In this document: piece after piece, positions 41,306-50,302 of the stretch | Position numbering within the stretch: the stretch's first letter is position 1 | Layout of the letters: every line of letters starts with the position of its first letter | Assembly (NCBI GenBank): GCA_963836605.1 | Contig: CAWIKB010000009.1 | Span: 124,001 to 188,000, forward strand | Direction: 5' to 3' | Length of the DNA stretch: 64,000 bases | DNA from: Bog-473 sp963836605 | Lineage (GTDB): Bacteria; Actinomycetota; Acidimicrobiia; Acidimicrobiales; RAAP-2 | The notes under the pieces: generated by a model | Told to the model about the DNA's origin: nothing | The model's database searches: none | The model's input: only the letters and a program-made list of their open reading frames with translations | Program-made: the position numbers and the translations under genes

Positions 41306-44300
41306 TTTCTCCTCCCGCTGCCACGCCTCCCGCCGCCACGCCTCCCCCTGCCGGGCCCCCCGGCACCCTCTCGACCCGGCAGCGAGTGACCACTGCGCTG
41401 CGGCATCCGGGGCGGTGGGTCAGCGATATCGCCGGTGGCGGCCCGGTCTACGCGTTGATGATCCTGTTCGGGCTGAACATGGTGACCCAGATGAATGCCA
41501 CCGGGTTCGGGATCCTCCTGCCCAACATCCGTGATGCCTTCCACTTGTCGAACGCAGGCATCCTCTCGGTGGTGGCGGTCTCCGCACTGGTGGGCCTGGC
41601 CCTGCAGGTGCCGATCGCCCAGGCCGCGGATCGCCACAACCGGGTCCGGCTCATGCTGCTCGGGGCCGCCATCTTCGCTTGCTTCGTGTTCGGCACCGGC
41701 CTGGCCATTTCGGCCTGGATGCTGGTGCTCATGCAGTCGGGGGCCGGTGTCGGACAAGCGACCGTGGGCCCCACCCACAACCCGTTGATCGCCGACTGGT
41801 ATCCGATCGCGTCACGGTCCCGGGTCTACAGCTTCCATTTCAGTTCCAACGCTGTGGGCGCCTTTCTCGGCCCCATCCTGGCCGGCCTTCTGGCTGCCTG
41901 GCTCGGATGGCGGGCACCCTTCTTCGTCCTTTCGGTCCCGGTGGTCATTCTGGTCCTCCTCGGGATGCGGTTGCGGGAGCCCAGCCGCGGGATCCAGGAG
42001 CGGATGGCCATGGGTGTCACCGACGCCCTGTTGACCGAGGAACCGCCGCCCTCGTTCGCTGAGGGCTGGCGCACGGTGTGGAAGATCGAGAGCCTTCGAA
42101 GGATCTTCTACGCGCTGCCCTTCCTGGCAGCTTCGCTGGTGGGGTTCGCATCGCTGGCGTCGCTGCTCTACCAACAGAAGTTCGGTCTCGACGTCGTCCA
42201 ACGCGGCTGGGTGGCGGCGGCAGCCGAGCCGGCGCAGCTCATCGGTCTCGCCGTCGGCGCCCACGTGGGCAGCAAGTTGATCGTGAAGGATCCCGGGTTG
42301 ATCATCCGGTTCCTGGCTGTCGTCGCCGCGGTCGCCGCCGGGCTCCTGGTCCTCTTCGCCCTGGTGCCGATCCTGTGGGTCACCATCGGTGTCAATATGG
42401 CGGTCTCCGCCTCGCTGGCGGCCATCGGCTCCGGCATCTACGCGTCACTCTCGCTGGCCATCCCGGCCCGTTCGAGGTCGCTGGGGTTCTCCATGGGGGC
42501 CATTTGGATCATTCCCGGGTTGATCGTCCTGCCCATTGTGGGAGCCATCGCCGACACGGCCGGCATCAAGGTCGGCATGCTGATCCTGGTGCCGGTGTTC
42601 CTCTTCGGGGGTCTGGTGCTCTCCACCGCCGGGCGGGTGATCGACCGGGACATCACCCAGGTGCGGACGTTGGCCGCCGCCCGCTCCGAGGTTCTGTTCG
42701 CTCGTCGCCAGGGCCAGGTCAAGCTGCTGCTGGTGCGTGGTCTCGATGTCTCGTACGGCCAGGTGCAGGTCCTGTTCGACGTCGATCTCGAGGTGGACGA
42801 GGGCGAGATCATCGCGCTGCTCGGCACCAACGGAGCCGGCAAGTCCACCCTCCTCAAGTCGATCTGCGGCGTGGTCGAGGCGGACAAGGGGGCGGTGATC
42901 TTCGACGGTCGGGACATCACGCACGCGCCCCCCAACGAGATCGCGGGTTTCGGGATCACCCAGGTCCCCGGCGGCCAGGGGGTATTCCCCGGGCTCTCGG
43001 TGGCGGAGAACCTGCGCGTGGCCGGTTGGCTGGACCGGCACCATCGCACGCAGAGCGCGCAGCGGGTCACCGAGGTGCTCACGATGTTCCCGGCCCTGGC
43101 GACTCGCCTCGACGATCCCGCCGCCAACCTCTCGGGGGGCCAGCAGCAGATGCTGGCGTTGTCCATGGCCTTCCTGGCCCGCCCCCGGCTTCTGCTCATC
43201 GACGAGCTCAGCCTGGGTCTGGCCCCCGTGGTCGTCGAGCAGCTCCTTCCCATTGTCGAGGTCATCCGTTCCCAGGGCACCACCGTGATTCTGGTCGAAC
43301 AGTCGGTGAACCTGGCGCTGTCGATGGCCCAGACGGCCTACTTCATGGAGAAGGGCGAGATACGGTTCCACGGCCCGACCTCCGAACTGCTCGAACGACC
43401 CGACATCCTGCGGTCGGTCTTCCTCGAGGGTGCCGCCACCCGCACCGGTGTCGCGCCCGGGAACCCGGCTGGCTCCGTTCCGACGACACCGGCGGTCACC
43501 GCCTCGCCGGCGCCGGAGGCCGGCGCGAACCCGGTGCTCGAGGCCGTGGACCTCTCGGTCAGCTTCGGTGGCATACAGGCGGTCGGCGGCGTGTCGCTCT
43601 CGGTCGGCGCCGGCGAGATCGTGGGGATCATCGGTCCCAACGGTGCCGGGAAGACGACGTTGTTCGATCTGATCTCCGGCTACACCCGCCCCGGAAGCGG
43701 CCGGGTGTACCTCGACGGGTTCGACCTCACCGGGGCCGGCCCGGCCCGGCGGGCCCGCCTGGGCCTGGGGCGCTCGTTCCAGGACGCTCGGCTCTTCCCG
43801 GCGATGACCGTCGAGGAGACCATCGCGGTGGCACTCGAACGCTCGGTCGGGGTGACCAATCCGCTCAGCGCCGCGCTCCACCTTCCGGGATGGGCCGCCT
43901 CCGAGCGCCGGGTCGGCCTCGATGTCGACGAGCTCATCGAACTGCTCAGCCTGGAGGCGTACCGGACCAAGTTCCTCCGTGAGCTCTCGACCGGCTCGCG
44001 TCGCGTCGTCGACCTGGCCTGTGTGGTGGCCCACCGACCCTCGGTCGTGCTCCTCGACGAACCCTCGAGCGGGATCGCCCAGCGAGAAGCAGAGGCGCTC
44101 GGCCCGCTCCTGATCCGCATCCGGGACACCCTGGGCGCCAGCCTGGTGGTCATTGAGCACGACATGCCGCTCCTGGCGGGGATCGCCGGTCGGATGATCG
44201 CGCTGGACCAGGGCCAGGTGGTCGGGGAGGGGACACCGGAAGCCGTCCTGCATGATCCGGTCGTCGTCGCCTCGTACCTGGGCGGGTCCGAATCGGTCGG

Positions 44301-44391
44301 GGCCCGATCCGGCCCGGCCCCGGTCGCGGTGCCCGGCCCCGAGGCCCTCAGCGGTGCCGGTGAGCACCCTGGAACCGATGACGCCCGCTAG
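41302..44391 (+). CDS. MFS transporter fused to two Liv-type ABC ATPases
   Basis: 1029 residues. Residues 1-45 are Pro/Ala-rich; 45-465 form a complete MFS module (RLMLLG after GRAD-like AADRHNR loop, 12 spans). A LivF-like ATPase follows with Walker A GTNGAGKST at 508-516, signature LSGGQ at 610-614 and LLLIDELSLGL. After a linker of Ala/Pro/Gly a LivG-like ATPase has Walker A GPNGAGKTT at 778-786 but a changed signature, LSTGSRR, then VVLLDEPSSGI. So permease-type secondary carrier and both NBDs of the importer are one chain. It overlaps the LivHM start and precedes the binding protein. Confidence 0.9.
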   Translation: MISPPAATPPAATPPPAGPPGTLSTRQRVTTALRHPGRWVSDIAGGGPVYALMILFGLNMVTQMNATGFGILLPNIRDAFHLSNAGILSVVAVSALVGLALQVPIAQAADRHNRVRLMLLGAAIFACFVFGTGLAISAWMLVLMQSGAGVGQATVGPTHNPLIADWYPIASRSRVYSFHFSSNAVGAFLGPILAGLLAAWLGWRAPFFVLSVPVVILVLLGMRLREPSRGIQERMAMGVTDALLTEEPPPSFAEGWRTVWKIESLRRIFYALPFLAASLVGFASLASLLYQQKFGLDVVQRGWVAAAAEPAQLIGLAVGAHVGSKLIVKDPGLIIRFLAVVAAVAAGLLVLFALVPILWVTIGVNMAVSASLAAIGSGIYASLSLAIPARSRSLGFSMGAIWIIPGLIVLPIVGAIADTAGIKVGMLILVPVFLFGGLVLSTAGRVIDRDITQVRTLAAARSEVLFARRQGQVKLLLVRGLDVSYGQVQVLFDVDLEVDEGEIIALLGTNGAGKSTLLKSICGVVEADKGAVIFDGRDITHAPPNEIAGFGITQVPGGQGVFPGLSVAENLRVAGWLDRHHRTQSAQRVTEVLTMFPALATRLDDPAANLSGGQQQMLALSMAFLARPRLLLIDELSLGLAPVVVEQLLPIVEVIRSQGTTVILVEQSVNLALSMAQTAYFMEKGEIRFHGPTSELLERPDILRSVFLEGAATRTGVAPGNPAGSVPTTPAVTASPAPEAGANPVLEAVDLSVSFGGIQAVGGVSLSVGAGEIVGIIGPNGAGKTTLFDLISGYTRPGSGRVYLDGFDLTGAGPARRARLGLGRSFQDARLFPAMTVEETIAVALERSVGVTNPLSAALHLPGWAASERRVGLDVDELIELLSLEAYRTKFLRELSTGSRRVVDLACVVAHRPSVVLLDEPSSGIAQREAEALGPLLIRIRDTLGASLVVIEHDMPLLAGIAGRMIALDQGQVVGEGTPEAVLHDPVVVASYLGGSESVGARSGPAPVAVPGPEALSGAGEHPGTDDAR

Positions 44392-44437
44392 CGGCGTCCA
44401 GTACGTACAGTCCCAACGTCAAGAGGAGAAGACACAG

Positions 44438-46147
44438 ATGCCACAGGTCACGCCGTCCCCGAACACCGCGAGCCCTCAGGGGAGGTCGCAGGGGCGGCCA
44501 GTCTCGCTGGTCATGTTGGTCGTCGTCATCGTGGCCGGCGCCTTGCTCCTGACCCGCCCGGCCGCGCCCGCGGCCGCCACGACGACGACCGCCCCGGCTG
44601 CGACGGCGGCGCCCCCCGGCGTGGTGTCTTTCGCGCAGGCCAAGAAGGAAGGCAAGGTCGGTTCCATCAATTGGGGAAGCCGCTGTGACGTGACCACCGG
44701 CAAGCTGAAGTACCCGAGCTTCTTCGCCGGGGCGTGCTACGCGCCCTTCCACGGGAACAACGGTGGTGCGACCGCCACGGGCGTGACGGCCAAGACCATC
44801 AAAGTGGTCTACTACGTCCCTGAGCCCAGTGACCCGATCCTCAATTACATCGAAGCGGCGATCAAGGACACGGCGACCAACGCCCAGAACATTCAGACCA
44901 TGCAGGACTGGGTCGCCTTCTACAACCACTACTACGAGACCTACGGCCGCAAGGTGCAGCTGGTCCCCTACACCGCGAGCGGTGTCGCCGACGACCCGGT
45001 CGCGGCGCGGGCCGACGCGGTGACCATTGCCACCAACATCAAGCCGTACGCCGTCTGGGGAGGTCCCATTCTCACGACGGCCTTCGCCGATGAGCTGGCG
45101 GCGCGCCATGTGCTGTGCATCGATTGCGGCTCCGGCGACACCAACAGCTACTTCCAGCAACGGGCCCCCTATGTCTGGTCGCTCGGCATCCTGCCCCAGC
45201 AGTCGATCGTCCATGTGGCCGAGTTCTTGAAGAAGCAGGTCATCGGGAGGAAGGCGTCCTTTGCCGGCGAGACTGACTTCAAGGGGAAGACGCGCAAGTT
45301 CGGCATGATCGACCTGGTCAGCGATGCCAACTCGGCGGCGCTGCTCAAGGACTGGCAGAAGAGCTTCAAAGCGGCCGGCGTCAACGTGGCCCAGTACGTG
45401 ACGTACGCCTCCCCGACCGATCTGCAGACCCAGGCCCCGGCGCTCATCGCCAAGCTCAAGGCGGCCGGGGTGACCTCGGTGATCTTCTCGGGCGATCCCA
45501 TCGCGCCCCAGACGCTGACCCGGGCCGCAACCGCCCAGAACTACTTCCCCGAATGGATCATCAGCGGCTCGGCGCTGACCGATACCGCCGCCTTCGGCCG
45601 GACCTACGACCAGCGGCAATGGGCCCATGCCTTCGGTGTGTCCTTCGGTGCGGCGCGTACCGGGGTGACCGGGGCGCTCTCCCTGTACCAGTGGTATTTC
45701 GGTCACAAGCCTCCCGACCTGACCGGGGCGGCGGTCTCGGTCGTCGACGCGGCGCTGTTCTTCCCGGTCCTGCAGGGCGTCGGGCCCCACGTGACGGCCC
45801 AGGGCTTCCAACGCGCCCTGTTCGCCGGCGCCCCAACCCCGCACGCCATCACCCAGCCGTCGCTGTCCTGGGGAAACAAGGGGATCTGGCCGGGGACCGA
45901 CTACGGGGGCGTCGATGACGCCACCGAGGTCTGGTGGAACCCGTCGATCTCGGGGCCCGATGAGCTGGGGCGCCAGGGCAAGGGGCTCTACGAGTACGTC
46001 GACGGCGGGAAGCGGTACCTGCCGGGCCAGTGGCCGGTGGAGACGACCAAGGCGTTCGTGAAGGCCGGGGCGGTGGCGCTCTACAACAAGCCACCGGCCA
46101 GTGAGCAGACGCCGAATTATCCCTCGCCCGCCGGGACCGGGAGCTGA
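44438..46147 (+). CDS. Substrate-binding protein of the Liv/HAAT-type importer
   Basis: 569 residues with AAGAGGAG before ATG 44438. One N-terminal membrane segment (LVMLVVVIVAGALLL) lacks a lipobox Cys, so the protein is anchored by an uncleaved helix or cut by signal peptidase I. A Thr/Ala linker leads to a type I periplasmic-binding fold; IKVVYYVPEPSDP begins it, and CYAPF, LCIDCGSG add Cys pairs. It is larger than LivJ (about 370 aa) by extra N- and C-terminal parts. The ligand need not be an amino acid. Confidence 0.85.
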   Translation: MPQVTPSPNTASPQGRSQGRPVSLVMLVVVIVAGALLLTRPAAPAAATTTTAPAATAAPPGVVSFAQAKKEGKVGSINWGSRCDVTTGKLKYPSFFAGACYAPFHGNNGGATATGVTAKTIKVVYYVPEPSDPILNYIEAAIKDTATNAQNIQTMQDWVAFYNHYYETYGRKVQLVPYTASGVADDPVAARADAVTIATNIKPYAVWGGPILTTAFADELAARHVLCIDCGSGDTNSYFQQRAPYVWSLGILPQQSIVHVAEFLKKQVIGRKASFAGETDFKGKTRKFGMIDLVSDANSAALLKDWQKSFKAAGVNVAQYVTYASPTDLQTQAPALIAKLKAAGVTSVIFSGDPIAPQTLTRAATAQNYFPEWIISGSALTDTAAFGRTYDQRQWAHAFGVSFGAARTGVTGALSLYQWYFGHKPPDLTGAAVSVVDAALFFPVLQGVGPHVTAQGFQRALFAGAPTPHAITQPSLSWGNKGIWPGTDYGGVDDATEVWWNPSISGPDELGRQGKGLYEYVDGGKRYLPGQWPVETTKAFVKAGAVALYNKPPASEQTPNYPSPAGTGS

Positions 46148-46164
46148 GCCCGGGATCGGCGAGG

Positions 46165-47646
46165 GTGCCAGGGCCCCACGCGTGGTCGAGGGCGGTGCGC
46201 CGGCACCGGGTGCCGGCCTGGTGGAGCGACGCCAAGTTGGGCATCTTCGTGCATTGGTCACCGGCGTCGGTGCCGGCCTTCGCTCCGGTCGACGCTGATC
46301 TGGGCGAGCTCCTGGCCCGTGGCGATCCGCGCGCCATGTCATGGTCCCCCTATGTCGAGTGGTACGAGAACTCCCTGCGATTCCCCGGGAGTCCGGTGGC
46401 GGCATACCACGCCGCCACCTACCCGGAGCGGTCGTACCGATCCTTCATCGCCGAGTTCGAGGCCGGACTGACCCGCTGGGATCCCGAGGACTGGGCCGCC
46501 CGGTTCGCCGCCACCGGAGCCCGTTACGTCGTGTTGGTCGCCAAACATCACGACGGCTACTGCCTGTGGCCCACCGACGTGGTCAATCCGCACCGTCCGG
46601 GTTTCCACTCGAGCCGCGACGTGGTCGGCGAGCTCGCCGACGCCGTCCGCCGGCACCACATGCGCTTCGGGGTGTACTACTCGGGCGGCCTGGACTGGAC
46701 GTTCAACGACCATCCGATCGGCTCGTTCAGCGATCTCCTGGCGGCCCAGCCCCGCGGGGAGTACGTGGCCTACGCCGAGGCCCAGGTCCGCGAGCTCATC
46801 ACGCGGTACCGCCCGAGCGTCCTGTGGAACGACATCTCGTGGCCGGCGCCGCTGCCCCGGTTGGCCGACCTCCTGGCGGACTACTACGCGGCGGTGCCCG
46901 AGGGCGTGGTCAACGACCGCTTCATGCCCTGGTCGCCCCTGTGGCGGGTGGCCGCTTCGAAGCCCGGGCGACACGTGCTCGACCGCTACGCGGCCCGCCA
47001 GGCGGCGGCCGATCGGGGGATCATCCCCCCGAAACCCCCGCTGTTCGACGTCCGCACGCCGGAGTACACCGTGTTCGATTCGATCCAGCCCACGCCCTGG
47101 GAGTGCGTGCGCGGCATGGACCGCAGCTTCGGCTACAACCGGGCCTCCGGAGAGGAGCACTTCGTCACCGAGCGCGACCTCCTCTGGTCTCTCGTCGACA
47201 TCGCGGCGAAGGGGGGCAACCTCCTCTTGAACGTGGGTCCCCGGGGTGTCGACGCCCAGATCCCCGAGGCCCAGCTGCGGCGCCTCGACTGGTTGGCCTC
47301 CTTCACCAGCGAGGTGAGCGACGCCGTCATGGCCACCCGGCCCTGGGTGCATCCCGCCGGGAGCGGCCCCGGCGTCGAGATCCGCTACACGGCGCGTGAC
47401 CGGGCCGTCTTCGCGTTCGTCCTCCCGACCCCTGCGTCGCCGGCCGGGAACGGACCGGGTGCCGGGGCTCCGAACAGTGTCGTGCTGCGGGAGGTCCGTG
47501 CCAGCGGCGCCTCGACGGCGTCCACGCTCGACGGACGCCGGCTCAGGGCCGAGCCCACGGCGGAGGGCCTGCGCATCGAACGGGCCGCCCCGCCGAGCCG
47601 CCACCGCCCGAGTGTGCTGGTGCTCGGCGACGTGGATGCCCGATGA
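46165..47646 (+). CDS. Alpha-L-fucosidase (GH29)
   Basis: 493 residues from GTG 46165, 17 bases after the binding-protein stop. LGIFVHWSPASVPAF, VLVAKHHDGYCLWPT and RFGVYYSGGLDW are GH29 blocks; the nucleophile is Asp in VLWNDISWP. No signal peptide is seen, so the enzyme should work in the cytosol on short fucosylated glycans, perhaps delivered by the importer just upstream (inference from gene order). The C-terminal 110 residues form a beta domain with low-complexity insert. Confidence 0.9.
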   Translation: MPGPHAWSRAVRRHRVPAWWSDAKLGIFVHWSPASVPAFAPVDADLGELLARGDPRAMSWSPYVEWYENSLRFPGSPVAAYHAATYPERSYRSFIAEFEAGLTRWDPEDWAARFAATGARYVVLVAKHHDGYCLWPTDVVNPHRPGFHSSRDVVGELADAVRRHHMRFGVYYSGGLDWTFNDHPIGSFSDLLAAQPRGEYVAYAEAQVRELITRYRPSVLWNDISWPAPLPRLADLLADYYAAVPEGVVNDRFMPWSPLWRVAASKPGRHVLDRYAARQAAADRGIIPPKPPLFDVRTPEYTVFDSIQPTPWECVRGMDRSFGYNRASGEEHFVTERDLLWSLVDIAAKGGNLLLNVGPRGVDAQIPEAQLRRLDWLASFTSEVSDAVMATRPWVHPAGSGPGVEIRYTARDRAVFAFVLPTPASPAGNGPGAGAPNSVVLREVRASGASTASTLDGRRLRAEPTAEGLRIERAAPPSRHRPSVLVLGDVDAR

Positions 47647-47682
47647 GGCGCGCCGGATCGCGAGACGTGGGACACTGCCCGT

Positions 47683-49371
47683 ATGGCACATGACCTGGTG
47701 ATCCGGAACGGCCTCATCGTTGACGGGACGGGCTCGCCCGGCCGGGTCGGCGACGTGGCCGTGGACGGCGATCGGATCACGGCGGTCGGCACGGTCGAGG
47801 ACGAGGGCCGGCGCCAGCTCGATGCCGAGGGCTGTGTGGTGACGCCGGGCTTCGTCGACATCCACACCCACCTGGACGCGCAGCTGGCGTGGGATCCGAT
47901 CGGATCGTCATCGTGCTGGCACGGCGTGACGTCGGTGGTGCTCGGCAATTGCGGGGTGACCTTCGCCCCCTGCAAGGAGGCGGACCGCGAGCAGCTGGCC
48001 AACATGATGGAGTCGGTCGAAGACATTCCCGCTGACAGCATCATGTCGGGCCTCTCGTGGGACTGGTCCACCTACGGCGAGTACCTCGAGGCAGTCGGCC
48101 GCTGGCCCAAAGGGGTGAACGTGGGCGGCATGGTGGGCCATTGCGCGGTGCGGGTGCACGCCATGGGCGAACGCAGCTTGAGCGAGGAGCCGGCCACGGC
48201 GTCCGACATCGAGGCCATGTGTGCGCTGGTCGACGAGGCCATCGGCGCCGGCGCCCTCGGGTTCTCGACCTCACGTACCCTCCTGCACCGCGTGCCCGAC
48301 GGCCGCCCCGTGCCCGGCACGTGGGCCACCAGCGAGGAGTTGACCGCCATCGCCGATGTCATGGGACGCCACGGCCGCGGGGTGTTCGAGGCCGCCCCCC
48401 GCCTGGGCGAGGGGGCCAGCGATGCCTATGCGGCCATACGCACCGAAGTCGAGATGATGACGGACATCTCCCTGTCGTCGGGACGCCCGCTGACGTTCGG
48501 GTTGGCCCACACCTTTCTGCTCGACGATCTCTACCGCCGTGCGCTCGACCACGTCGATCGGGGAAATGCCCGCGGCGCCCGGGTGCGCCCCCAGACCACG
48601 GCCCGGGGGATCGGCATACTGTTCGGCCTGTCCAACCGGACCCCTTTCGACCGGGCGCCGTCCTGGCGGCGGCTCGGGACGCTGCCCCTGGACGAGAGGC
48701 TCGCCGTCCTGCGGGATCCGAACGGGCGCGCCGAGCTGATTCAGGAGGGCGCCGGCCTCCAGGGCGACGCCTTCCTCGGCGGCACCTATGTCCTCTGTGA
48801 CGATTCGCTGGACTACATCCCCGATCCCGAGAACTCGATCGCCGCGGTGGCCGCCCGCCGCGGCGTGAGCGCGGTCGAGGCCTTCATCGACCTTTCACTC
48901 GAGACGGATGGACGGGTGCTGCTCAACTACCCGTTCTTGAACCAGCGCCTCGACGCCGTCGAGGAAATGCTGTCCGATCCCAATGTGGTCATGGGCCTGG
49001 CCGACGCCGGAGCTCACGTCGGACAGATCATGGACGCCAGCCAGCCGACGTACCTGCTGGTGAACTGGGTGCGCGACCAGGGCGTGTTCTCGGTCGAGGA
49101 GGGCGTGCGCCGATTGACGTCGGACACGGCCGACCTGTTCGGGCTGACCGATCGCGGCGCGCTCCGCCCGGGGGCGTTCGCCGACGTCAACATCATCGAT
49201 CTCGACGCCCTGGCCCTGAAACTGCCCGAGTACGTGCACGACTTCCCCGGTGGTGCGGGCCGCTATGTCCAGGGCTCCACCGGCTACCGGGCCACCATCG
49301 TCAACGGACGCGTCTCGCTCGAGGACGGGCGCCCCACCGGCGACCTCGCCGGGACCATGCTGCGCAGCTGA
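47683..49371 (+). CDS. N-acyl-D-amino-acid deacylase-like amidohydrolase
   Basis: 562 residues of the D-aminoacylase branch. GFVDIHTHLDAQLAWDP has the HxH metal pair, VVLGNCGVTFAPC the conserved Cys ligand loop, and GLADAGAHVGQIMD the catalytic Asp region. The small beta domain is formed by both ends (LVIRNGLIVDGTGSPG and ATIVNGRVSLEDG). The substrate may be an N-acyl amino acid or a related amide. GACACT six bases before the ATG could be a weak -10 box; no Shine-Dalgarno is seen. Confidence 0.87.
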   Translation: MAHDLVIRNGLIVDGTGSPGRVGDVAVDGDRITAVGTVEDEGRRQLDAEGCVVTPGFVDIHTHLDAQLAWDPIGSSSCWHGVTSVVLGNCGVTFAPCKEADREQLANMMESVEDIPADSIMSGLSWDWSTYGEYLEAVGRWPKGVNVGGMVGHCAVRVHAMGERSLSEEPATASDIEAMCALVDEAIGAGALGFSTSRTLLHRVPDGRPVPGTWATSEELTAIADVMGRHGRGVFEAAPRLGEGASDAYAAIRTEVEMMTDISLSSGRPLTFGLAHTFLLDDLYRRALDHVDRGNARGARVRPQTTARGIGILFGLSNRTPFDRAPSWRRLGTLPLDERLAVLRDPNGRAELIQEGAGLQGDAFLGGTYVLCDDSLDYIPDPENSIAAVAARRGVSAVEAFIDLSLETDGRVLLNYPFLNQRLDAVEEMLSDPNVVMGLADAGAHVGQIMDASQPTYLLVNWVRDQGVFSVEEGVRRLTSDTADLFGLTDRGALRPGAFADVNIIDLDALALKLPEYVHDFPGGAGRYVQGSTGYRATIVNGRVSLEDGRPTGDLAGTMLRS

Positions 49372-49422
49372 CGGCGTGGCGCTCGGCCGACGCCGCGCCG
49401 CCGCACCCGCGTCGCCGTCGTC

Positions 49423-50295
49423 CTAGAGATCGCCGTCGGGAAAGAAGCTGACCCAATTGCTCTGCAGGGAGGCCCCATCCGCGATGATCGTCGATCCGCT
49501 CACGTAGCGGGCTGCCGGGGAGCACAGGAAGAGGATCATGGCGGCCATCTCGTCGACCGTGCCCATGCGCACGGTGGTCCCCTCGGTGACCAGCTCGTCG
49601 GTGAAGCTCGCTTCGGTGCGACCGACCGTCTCGAGCTCGGCGCCCACCATGCCGGGTGTGGTGAAGACGCCCGGGGCGAAGGCATTGATGGTCACACCGT
49701 GCCGCATGAGGTAGGGCGCCAGCGTCTTGACCAGATTGACCACGCCGGCCCGGGCCGCACCGGAGTGCGCGAACATCGGCGCGCCCCGCTCGAAGGAGAA
49801 CGTGTGCACCACGTTGACGATGGCGCCGAAACCGGAGCGCGCCATGGGCTGCATGAAGCGGTTGGTCATGTTCCAGGTGCCGTTGAGGTTGAGATCGACC
49901 ACGGCCCGCCAGCCGTTGTCCGAGATGTCGCTGGGCCGCGAGGGGAATTGCCCGCCCGCATTGTTGATGAGGAAGTCGACCTGGCCGAACCTCTCGTAGA
50001 CGGTGTCGCGCAAGGCCTCGACCTGCTCGGTCTCCCTGATGTTGGTGGGCACGGCCAGGCAGCTGCCACCGCGGGCGGCGACGGCCGTCGCCACCCGATC
50101 CAGGGTGGCCGCCGTCCGTCCGGCCACGACCACGTGCGCGCCGAGAGCGGCGAAGGACAATGCTGTCTCCCGCCCGAGGCCGGTCCCGCCCCCGGTGATG
50201 ACGGCCACCCGGTCGGCGAAGAGCCCGGGGGCAAGGACCGAGACCCCGGGACCCGGGTCCCAGGCCACGTCCGTCACGGTCGGCTCATCCGTCAC
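49423..50295 (-). CDS. Short-chain dehydrogenase/reductase, 2,4-dienoyl-CoA reductase-like
   Basis: 290 residues from GTG 50295, seven bases after the acyl-CoA dehydrogenase stop. TGGGTGLGRE, NNAGGQFPS, NVVHTFSFERGAPMFAHSGAARAGV show an SDR in which the YxxxK pair is replaced by FAHSGAARAG, the pattern of peroxisomal-type 2,4-dienoyl-CoA reductases rather than classical SDRs. With the dehydrogenase upstream this points to fatty-acyl-CoA metabolism. A decayed copy lies at 38736-38926. Confidence 0.85.
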   Translation of the reverse strand: MTDEPTVTDVAWDPGPGVSVLAPGLFADRVAVITGGGTGLGRETALSFAALGAHVVVAGRTAATLDRVATAVAARGGSCLAVPTNIRETEQVEALRDTVYERFGQVDFLINNAGGQFPSRPSDISDNGWRAVVDLNLNGTWNMTNRFMQPMARSGFGAIVNVVHTFSFERGAPMFAHSGAARAGVVNLVKTLAPYLMRHGVTINAFAPGVFTTPGMVGAELETVGRTEASFTDELVTEGTTVRMGTVDEMAAMILFLCSPAARYVSGSTIIADGASLQSNWVSFFPDGDL

Positions 50296-50302
50296 AGCCG
50301 GC

